A DNA stretch of 64,000 bases from an uncultured Erysipelotrichaceae bacterium (GTDB lineage: Bacteria > Bacillota_I > Bacilli_A > RF39 > UBA660). Positions 54,621-61,023 of the stretch are shown piece by piece. Made by a program: the position numbers and the translations under genes. The notes under the pieces were generated by a model. It ran no database searches, was not told where the DNA came from, and saw nothing but the letters and a program-made list of their open reading frames with translations. How positions within the stretch are numbered: the first letter of the stretch is position 1; the number at the start of each line of letters is the position of its first letter. The stretch is taken from NCBI GenBank assembly GCA_902789225.1, contig CADANC010000007.1, positions 32,989 through 96,988 on the forward strand. The letters are read 5' to 3'.

Positions 54621-55598
54621 AATTAATACAAAACTACTTCCTGTAACTAGTATCATTGATAATAATAGTACTACAAATCCTGTATTCCATGTTGCTGGAT
54701 TTATTGTTATTATTTCTTTTCTTTCTTGTGTAAATAATGGTAAACATTCACAGTAATCAGCTAATGTTTCTTCTTCTCTTCCTTCTTTAGTTAAATTTGC
54801 ATTTATTTCTTCTGAAGCTATTTCTGCTGATGCAATACGATTTGAACATCTATTTTGATAATTGTTACTATTTATTTCAGGTGATGCAAAATTTCCATTA
54901 GAAAACTTACTTAATACTTCATCAGAATAGTCATATGCATTTTTTCTTGTAATTCCTGCGTATTGTATGAAATTTTGTTTAAACATATCTTTTTGATATT
55001 CATCATACATTGGTACTTGACTTAACATTGTACAATCATTGTTGAATACATATAGTTCGGTAAAGAATCTTCCTGATCCAAAGTAATATATTAATACTTT
55101 ACCAAATATTACTTTCTTTATTGGATTATCATATTTTCCACTAGTTTCTTCTAAAATCATTGGTATAGTTATTTCCATTGTTCCTTGGTAATAATCAATA
55201 GATGGGTATTTTTCAATTAAATATTCCATTTTTTCATACCATTCATTATAATCATTAGAATTAAAATTTTCAAATTCTGTAGCTATTTCTTTTGAAAATA
55301 TATCATTAGGTAATTTTGGCAAATTAACTACATTTTCTTGATTTAAATAGATATTTGATGATATGTCGATAATATTATATGTTTTATTTTCTGAATCATA
55401 TTTTGATTCAAATGAAATGGTATTATTTATATCATGTATTTTAAATTGTAATCCTTCAACATCATTTTTATCTTTGTCTTCTACAAAAAATCTATAATCT
55501 ATGTATTTTACGTAATGAAGATCTGCTGCGAAAGTATCTTTTGGAATAAATAAACCAACTAATAATAATAAAATTAAATAATAGTTTTTCTTTTTCAT
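54606..55598 (-). CDS. Secreted protein with C-terminal membrane anchor, possible sortase substrate
   Basis: Not recognised. 330 aa. Signal peptide KKKNYYLILLLLVGLFIPKDTFA with cleavage near Ala25. A mature domain of about 275 residues with several Cys (DYCECLPLF). C-terminus NPATWNTG, hydrophobic helix, then KKKS. That layout is a cell-wall sorting signal in form, but the motif is not LPXTG; WNTG or NPATW could be read as a variant. ATG with RBS AAGGAG. Own consensus promoter. Confidence 0.7.
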   Translation of the reverse strand: MKKKNYYLILLLLVGLFIPKDTFAADLHYVKYIDYRFFVEDKDKNDVEGLQFKIHDINNTISFESKYDSENKTYNIIDISSNIYLNQENVVNLPKLPNDIFSKEIATEFENFNSNDYNEWYEKMEYLIEKYPSIDYYQGTMEITIPMILEETSGKYDNPIKKVIFGKVLIYYFGSGRFFTELYVFNNDCTMLSQVPMYDEYQKDMFKQNFIQYAGITRKNAYDYSDEVLSKFSNGNFASPEINSNNYQNRCSNRIASAEIASEEINANLTKEGREEETLADYCECLPLFTQERKEIITINPATWNTGFVVLLLSMILVTGSSFVLIKKKS

Positions 55599-55628
55599 AT
55601 GAACTCCTTATCTTCTATCTTTATTTAA

Positions 55629-55657
55629 ATTTTATATAATTCTATTTAGTTTGTCAA
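55629..55657 (-). promoter_or_regulatory. Promoter of the 54606 gene
   Basis: TTGACA-N17-TAAAAT, minus strand, about 31 nt before the start. The remaining gap up to 55798 is AT-rich and shows only a weak palindrome CAAAATATATTTTG near 55784. Confidence 0.7.
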
Positions 55658-55798
55658 TTTATATTATAAAAAGAACTAATTATTCAGCTTTTTTTTATTA
55701 ATATGAGAATACTTCTTTCAACAATGATTATTGACTGGAATAAGATTATTTTATATCTACTTCTTATTATATTAATAATACAAAATATATTTTGTTTT

Positions 55799-56857
55799 TC
55801 AACTAATATATTTATTAATTATATTTCTTATTTCTATTTGTACGTTTTCTAATAAATATTCATCGATACTGACTGTTTTACATTTATTATTATTATGTTT
55901 TACATCCATTATTTTCTCTACTAATTCATCTATATTATTTACTAATATTCCGCTGCCATCTTCTAATAGGTCTTTTATTCCTCTAATATTCATTCCAATG
56001 ATATTCTTTTTGAAATATTTTGCTTCTAAAATATTTTGAGGTAAACCTTCCTGATGAGATGGAGATATTATTAGGTCACTTATTTTAATATAGTCACCTA
56101 TATTCTCTTTAAATCCTAGATATTTAACGTTTTCATATTTATTTAGCTTCTTATCGACATTTTTTATATTTGAATCTCCTATTAGCAAGAATACTATATC
56201 TTTGTCTATTTCATGCTTTTTTAATCTTTTTAAGAATTCTAATTGCCTTTTTCTTTTAGATATTTCAGCAATATATGTAACTATATATTTGTTGTTTAGA
56301 TTTAGTTTTTCTTTTAATTTCTTTTCTTTAGTTTTTAATCTATCTTTATTAAGTCCAATTCCGTGTATCTTATATACATCTGTGTGAAACTTTTTTTTGG
56401 CAATTTTATAGTCTTCTTCATTCATTGTAATTACACAATCACTATACCTTGATAGAAATTTTTCTAATGGATAGTAGAGTAACCAACTAATTAAGCCTGA
56501 TTTTTTATAGAAATGGAATCCGTGTGCAGTATATATAACTTTAGTTCTTAGTTTTTTCTTTCTACCTATTACTGCCATTCTACCTAGAAATCCACCCACT
56601 GGAGTATGACAACTAATTAACTCATATTGTTCTTCCTTTACTAGTTTTCTAATATTTTTAAGAGCTAATAAATTTGATATACTGTATGGATTCCTTTTTA
56701 GTTTTAAATCAATTTTTTTATCACAATAAGGAAGTTCTTCTAAAGAATTAGTTGCGACATGTACAATATATCCTTTATCATGAAACATTTTCATATAAGG
56801 CAGGTGACATAGCTTAATATGTCTATCTGAATTAGCTACAAATAATACTTTTTTCAA
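55799..56857 (-). CDS. Family 4 glycosyltransferase (EpsD/CapM-like)
   Basis: 352 aa if started at TTG 56857, giving MKKVLFVANSDRHIKLCHLP, the normal N-terminus of this group. A GTG at 56875 is in frame but would overlap the preceding gene and includes the likely RBS GGGTGA. Contains IYTAHGFHFYKKSG and the C-terminal ISPSHQEGLPQNILEAKYF (EX7E). Follows the O-antigen-ligase-like gene on the same transcript. Confidence 0.85.
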   Translation of the reverse strand: MKKVLFVANSDRHIKLCHLPYMKMFHDKGYIVHVATNSLEELPYCDKKIDLKLKRNPYSISNLLALKNIRKLVKEEQYELISCHTPVGGFLGRMAVIGRKKKLRTKVIYTAHGFHFYKKSGLISWLLYYPLEKFLSRYSDCVITMNEEDYKIAKKKFHTDVYKIHGIGLNKDRLKTKEKKLKEKLNLNNKYIVTYIAEISKRKRQLEFLKRLKKHEIDKDIVFLLIGDSNIKNVDKKLNKYENVKYLGFKENIGDYIKISDLIISPSHQEGLPQNILEAKYFKKNIIGMNIRGIKDLLEDGSGILVNNIDELVEKIMDVKHNNNKCKTVSIDEYLLENVQIEIRNIINKYIS

Positions 56858-56871
56858 CCTTATCACCCGTT

Positions 56872-58182
56872 TCACTTTATTTTCTTTGGTCTTCCTCTTT
56901 TTTTCTTTTCTTCTTCAAACATTAATAATCCTAATATAATCCAAAATATAGGTGTTACTCTAATTACACTAATACTAAAAAATATTTGTGTAATATAAGC
57001 AAAAAATCCTAAAAATAAAATATTTTTAATCTTATCATTAGATTTATAATTATGTAATATAATTATTATTAATAGGCTTATATAACATATAAAACTGAAT
57101 ATTCCTTCACATAATAGTCGTTGTAGATAGTCATTATGTGCCTTATCTACAGCATATCCTGATGCAGGATCAATTAGCGATGGATTAAATGAATTATATA
57201 AATTATCTACTCCTACTCCAAATATCAAATTTTCTTTTGATTTTTTTAATACTTCTTTCCAAATATATACTCTTCCTGTTCCGTAGTTGTTCTCAATTTT
57301 TTTTGTTGTTGTAATACTAGTTATTTCATTAGATAGATCTTTAACATCATGTTTATAATTTTCTATTCTATTTATACCGTATATATTTATTATTATGTAT
57401 AGTAATATACAGATTATGATTTTTATAAATCTTATTTTTGAAAAATTTTTAAACTTGATTTGAATTAACTCTTTTATTATTAATAGTATAAACATAAATA
57501 TTGTAGTACAAAATAAAGCCATGGATCCTGAGATGACATTTCCTATAGTAAATGTCAATAATAGTATTGCTAGTCTCCAGTCAAATTTTTTTTCTGAGTT
57601 TAGTATAATTCCTATTATAAAAAAGTAACATATTGACATTAATGATGCAAAAAACATTGAGTTTCCTTGAAAACCTCTAGCATATTTCCAACTATCTTGT
57701 ACCTTTATATTTAAAGGAATTATATTTGTTTGTAATAGGCCATAAATTATATTTACTAATCCTATGGCAATTATAAAACCTATAATCATTTTCTTATAAT
57801 ATTCATCTTTTATGGTTGATGCAAGTAAAGCTGTTGAATAATATGAATAACATACTAATAAGCCTTCATATCTATTCATAAATCCCCATATAGATGTTTG
57901 AATGCTATTACTGCCAATTAATGATAATGTAGTAAATATAAATAATAAAAATACTAATATTTCTTTTTTATTTAATGTAGGCTTCTTTATTTTATTAATT
58001 AAATATAATAATAATTCAATTGGTGTAATTGCAATTAAAAAGTATGAATATTCTTTTAATTTTAAATATTTATATACTACTAGAATTGATCCTACACTAA
58101 CTATAGTAAGTATTGCAATTATTACTAGCATTGATATTAGTTCTACTTTATTTAAGTCTATTCTTTTTTTTATATTATTCAT
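56872..58182 (-). CDS. O-antigen ligase / polymerase-like membrane protein (Wzy_C/WaaL family)
   Basis: 436 aa with ten or more TM helices. Contains YGTGRVYIWKEVLKKSKENL, IFGVGVDNLYN and AHNDYLQRLLCEG, the large outer loop motifs of the family (Arg and His). Joins or polymerises lipid-linked glycan outside the membrane. ATG 58182 has RBS TAGGTG; the longer frame to 58239 would start upstream of the -10 box and is rejected. Ends with a basic tail (KKKRGRPKKIK). Co-transcribed with the downstream GT4. Confidence 0.82.
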   Translation of the reverse strand: MNNIKKRIDLNKVELISMLVIIAILTIVSVGSILVVYKYLKLKEYSYFLIAITPIELLLYLINKIKKPTLNKKEILVFLLFIFTTLSLIGSNSIQTSIWGFMNRYEGLLVCYSYYSTALLASTIKDEYYKKMIIGFIIAIGLVNIIYGLLQTNIIPLNIKVQDSWKYARGFQGNSMFFASLMSICYFFIIGIILNSEKKFDWRLAILLLTFTIGNVISGSMALFCTTIFMFILLIIKELIQIKFKNFSKIRFIKIIICILLYIIINIYGINRIENYKHDVKDLSNEITSITTTKKIENNYGTGRVYIWKEVLKKSKENLIFGVGVDNLYNSFNPSLIDPASGYAVDKAHNDYLQRLLCEGIFSFICYISLLIIIILHNYKSNDKIKNILFLGFFAYITQIFFSISVIRVTPIFWIILGLLMFEEEKKKRGRPKKIK

Positions 58183-58198
58183 ATTAACACCTATTTTT

Positions 58199-58226
58199 AT
58201 TATATCATGCGAATTCTTTAATACAA
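58199..58226 (-). promoter_or_regulatory. Promoter of the ligase-GT4 operon
   Basis: TTGTAT-N16-TATAAT with extended TG, minus strand. The rest of the gap up to 58322 shows no further feature. Confidence 0.6.
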
Positions 58227-58322
58227 AGAATATGTACATTTTCTATCATTGCGTTTAATAGTTTTGTTATACTAGTCTATTTTAGTGATTAAAAAGAAGG
58301 TTTCTATTTATAGATTTATAAT

Positions 58323-58361
58323 AAAAAACGCAAACATATTTATAATGTTCACGTTTTTTTT
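58323..58361 (-). terminator. Terminator of the 58375 gene
   Basis: Minus strand ACGTGAACAT-loop-ATGTTTGCGT with wobble pairs, A run before and T run after. Confidence 0.7.
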
Positions 58362-58374
58362 TAATTATTTATTT

Positions 58375-58911
58375 CTATTTATTTGATGTTCTTGAATTTC
58401 TTTTTATCCTATTATTATTTTTAGTTGAACTTTCTAGTACTTGATCAATTTTATTTTTTGCATATAAGTATACTAGATAGTTTTCATCTTGTTGTTCTAT
58501 TAATAAATCTAAACCATCATATGAATATTGATCATCATCACTATAACAAAAATAATTCATTACTCTCTCTTGTGCTTCATCTAATTGTTCTGGTGTCATA
58601 GCAAATTCCATTAATGTAAATGGAGAAACATTTCTTGCAAAAATACATAAGGCATCATATTCATCTAGATCTTCCATTCCACTATAGTGCTTTTCTAATA
58701 ATTCTTTTAAGGTATCTATATCTTCATATTTTTTTAATCTACCTTGTTCGTATTCTGATAGTTCCTCCTCAGGTTTATTATATAAATCAACAGGTTTATG
58801 ATTTGCTATGTAATATATAACTTTTGTATATAGCTCATCGTTTACAACATTTGAACCAAAAGAGAAATTTTCAATTGACTCATCATAATTTGTTGCATAT
58901 AACTTACTCAT
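58375..58911 (-). CDS. Hypothetical acidic protein
   Basis: Not recognised. 178 aa, strongly acidic and Tyr-rich, helical in appearance, with a basic C-terminal tail (NNNRIKRNSRTSNK). No TM or signal peptide. ATG with RBS AGAAAGGAG at good spacing. Monocistronic. Confidence 0.6.
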   Translation of the reverse strand: MSKLYATNYDESIENFSFGSNVVNDELYTKVIYYIANHKPVDLYNKPEEELSEYEQGRLKKYEDIDTLKELLEKHYSGMEDLDEYDALCIFARNVSPFTLMEFAMTPEQLDEAQERVMNYFCYSDDDQYSYDGLDLLIEQQDENYLVYLYAKNKIDQVLESSTKNNNRIKRNSRTSNK

Positions 58912-58977
58912 AAAAATATCTCCTTTCTACAAATTAGTTTATATTTTAACATATTTTAATACTTATTACAAATTAAG

Positions 58978-59006
58978 AAAAAGATTACTGTTAATAGTAA
59001 TCTTTT
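58978..59006 (-). terminator. Terminator of the vWA gene
   Basis: Minus strand AAAAAGATTACT-loop-AGTAATCTTTTT; stop codon at its edge. Confidence 0.8.
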
Positions 59007-59620
59007 TAAATATTAGTATCTATATAATTATCAAGTTTTTCTTTCCAGTTACTAGATAAACAACTTGCTTCTTCTAATTCTTCTGTTGCACTTCCTATAG
59101 CATCAAACATCATTTTAAATCCTTTTCTATTTTGTTTGAAATTGGCAATACTTTCTCTTTTTATACCAATAGAAGAGCCTTCTTTATATGAGTCTATGTT
59201 TGCTCCTAGATATATAAATTCTATATTTTTATGTTTTTCAATTATTCGTTTAATTGTATTTTTATTATATTCTGTTGATGCATTTTCTAATCCATCTGTT
59301 GTAATTACAAATAAAACTTTATCTGATTTATATTTATCTACTATTTCTATAGTTTTACCTATCGCATCATATAATGCAGTAGTTCCTCCTACTCTATAAT
59401 CATCTTCACTTAAATGGTTAATTTTAGTAATATCTTCTCTTTCATTTAATAATTCATATTCATTATTAAATAATACTGTTGTTACATATACTTTACTTTT
59501 CTTTTTCTTAACTTTATCAAGATAGCTATTATATCCTCCTATAGTATCATTTTCATATCCTCCCATTGAACCGCTTTTATCTAGTATAAATACTACATCC
59601 ATTTCATTTTTCTTTTTCAT
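59006..59620 (-). CDS. vWA-domain protein (TerY-like)
   Basis: Single von Willebrand A domain, 204 aa, soluble. Complete MIDAS: DKSGSM (about 14-19), the Thr in VGGTTALYDAIG and the Asp in ITTDGLEN. Similar in size and layout to TerY-type proteins that act as metal-dependent protein-interaction modules, often in stress systems. Divergent from a helix-turn-helix gene with a 72-bp gap. RBS AAAGGAGA. Confidence 0.85.
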   Translation of the reverse strand: MKKKNEMDVVFILDKSGSMGGYENDTIGGYNSYLDKVKKKKSKVYVTTVLFNNEYELLNEREDITKINHLSEDDYRVGGTTALYDAIGKTIEIVDKYKSDKVLFVITTDGLENASTEYNKNTIKRIIEKHKNIEFIYLGANIDSYKEGSSIGIKRESIANFKQNRKGFKMMFDAIGSATEELEEASCLSSNWKEKLDNYIDTNI

Positions 59621-59692
59621 ATTATTTCTCCTTTCATGAATAAATGATATAATATTTATATATATTAATGGTCACTTAGAAGGAGACATTTT

Positions 59693-60175
59693 ATGAAAGA
59701 TAAGTTAAAACAATATATTGAAGAAAACTTAAGTATTAATACTTTTAAAAGAGCGAGATTTGCTAAATTAGATTTAATGGAAGGTCTTGCTGTAGAATCT
59801 AGTTATTCTTCTATCGATAATTATATTGATGATAATAAAGATGATAATAGATTTCAAAAATTATTATTTAGTTATATAGATAATAGAGGTTTAAAAGATT
59901 CAGATGTTTATAATAAAGTTAATATAGATAGAAGATTATTTAGTAAGATTAGAAATGATAATTATCATCCTGGAAAAGATACTATTATAAAACTAGCAAT
60001 TGCATTGAACTTAGATATTAATGAATTAGAAGAATTACTTTCTTCTGCTTCTTATTCATTACCTAAAAATAATGAAAGAGACTTAATAATAAGATTTTCT
60101 TTTATTAATAATATATATAATATAGATACTATAAATGACTTTTTATATGATTATAATGTTGATATATTAGACTAA
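59693..60175 (+). CDS. Helix-turn-helix regulator-like protein paired with vWA protein
   Basis: 160 aa. N-terminal 55 residues helical; then LLFSYIDNRGLKDSDVYNKV and NIDRRLFSKIRNDNYHPGKD, followed by TIIKLAIALNLDINELEELL: an XRE-like HTH of a type common in Bacillota beside vWA or macro-domain genes. RBS AAGGAGAC, ATG. The short divergent gap with TGATATAAT suggests joint regulation with the vWA gene. Confidence 0.75.
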   Translation: MKDKLKQYIEENLSINTFKRARFAKLDLMEGLAVESSYSSIDNYIDDNKDDNRFQKLLFSYIDNRGLKDSDVYNKVNIDRRLFSKIRNDNYHPGKDTIIKLAIALNLDINELEELLSSASYSLPKNNERDLIIRFSFINNIYNIDTINDFLYDYNVDILD

Positions 60176-60176
60176 T

Positions 60177-60203
60177 AAAAAACAAGCTATATGGCTTGTT
60201 TTT
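60177..60203. terminator. Bidirectional terminator
   Basis: AAAAACAAGC-TATATG-GCTTGTTTTT between the converging HTH and sortase genes. Confidence 0.85.
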
Positions 60204-60216
60204 GCTATTAAAATAA

Positions 60217-60921
60217 TTATATTTCTTTACCTATTATTAGGTAATATTTATGAGCATCAATACTATTTGTACTACATGTTTGTAGAATAATAATATGATC
60301 TTCTTCTTTTAATGTAATACCTGTATCATATAGTGATTTGGATTTTAATTTATTTATATGTTCTAAGTAAGTTAGACCATTAAAGTTATTTAAATTAACA
60401 TAGTCATAATCACTATCTTCTATATATGCAGAAAATATCTTATATGTTTTCTTACCTTCTGTAGTATATAAATAGATTGTATCATGTAAATCATAGAATG
60501 CTTTATCTATATAATTTTTTAATGGTAAAAATGGAAGATCTTGTTCTTTACCACTATGACCATATAATAATAGTTTTCTATCATTTATAGTATTTCTATA
60601 ATCTAAAATAACACTTCCTTTAATATCATAATTATGATTAACATCATGATTTAAGTAATAATCATTATCTTCTCCTTGCATAACAATTGTTCCTATTACT
60701 TCAGGTATTTCAATATAAGCAACAATATCATTGTTATTATATTGTTTTCTTAAATCATTAATATTTATTTTTTCTTCTACTATAGTTGTCTCTGGTGTAT
60801 TTATAGGCTTTTCTACAATATTATTAGTATTATTATTTTTGTCTTTAAAATGAATAATTGTAATTATAATGAGACATATTAATAATAATACTGTTATTAT
60901 CCTTAATATTATTTTTTTCAA
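60217..60921 (-). CDS. Class B-like sortase
   Basis: Membrane-anchored cysteine transpeptidase (N-terminal TM about 3-23). Catalytic His in LLLYGHSG (His122) and Cys in IILQTCS (Cys216). The conserved Arg expected about 10 residues after the Cys is not seen: the segment reads TNSIDAHKYYLII, with His-Lys instead. Length 234 aa and the overall spacing fit class B. TTG start at 60921 has GGAGTGG upstream; GTG 60930 is part of that RBS. Lies directly after the gene for the Cna_B surface protein, the likely substrate. Confidence 0.82.
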   Translation of the reverse strand: MKKIILRIITVLLLICLIIITIIHFKDKNNNTNNIVEKPINTPETTIVEEKININDLRKQYNNNDIVAYIEIPEVIGTIVMQGEDNDYYLNHDVNHNYDIKGSVILDYRNTINDRKLLLYGHSGKEQDLPFLPLKNYIDKAFYDLHDTIYLYTTEGKKTYKIFSAYIEDSDYDYVNLNNFNGLTYLEHINKLKSKSLYDTGITLKEEDHIIILQTCSTNSIDAHKYYLIIGKEI

Positions 60922-60944
60922 GATAACCACTCCAATTTCTCTAT

Positions 60945-60950
60945 ATTATA
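60945..60950 (-). promoter_or_regulatory. Extended -10 of the sortase gene
   Basis: TGATATAAT on the minus strand, about 24 nt before the TTG; no good -35. Confidence 0.4.
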
Positions 60951-60986
60951 TCATAATTAATGTTTATTATAAATGTTTTTGTTTAT

Positions 60987-61018
60987 AAAAATAAAAGCGA
61001 ACTATATGTTCGCTTTTA
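60987..61018 (-). terminator. Terminator of the Cna_B protein gene
   Basis: Minus strand AAAGCGAAC-ATATA-GTTCGCTTT and T's. Confidence 0.8.
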
Positions 61019-61023
61019 AACTA

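Noticed and set aside
55709..55858. Plus-strand frame of about 49 codons in the gap before the 55799 gene
   Set aside because: No RBS, composition of poly-Ile/Leu from AT-rich sequence, and it overlaps a real gene.
39854..58182. Polysaccharide locus as a prophage or recently acquired island
   Set aside because: No integrase, phage genes or attachment repeats, and base composition looks like the neighbours; the single IS lies outside the gene cluster.
58183..58239. Longer N-terminus for the ligase-like gene
   Set aside because: It would begin upstream of the extended -10 box; ATG at 58182 has an RBS and leads directly into the first TM region.
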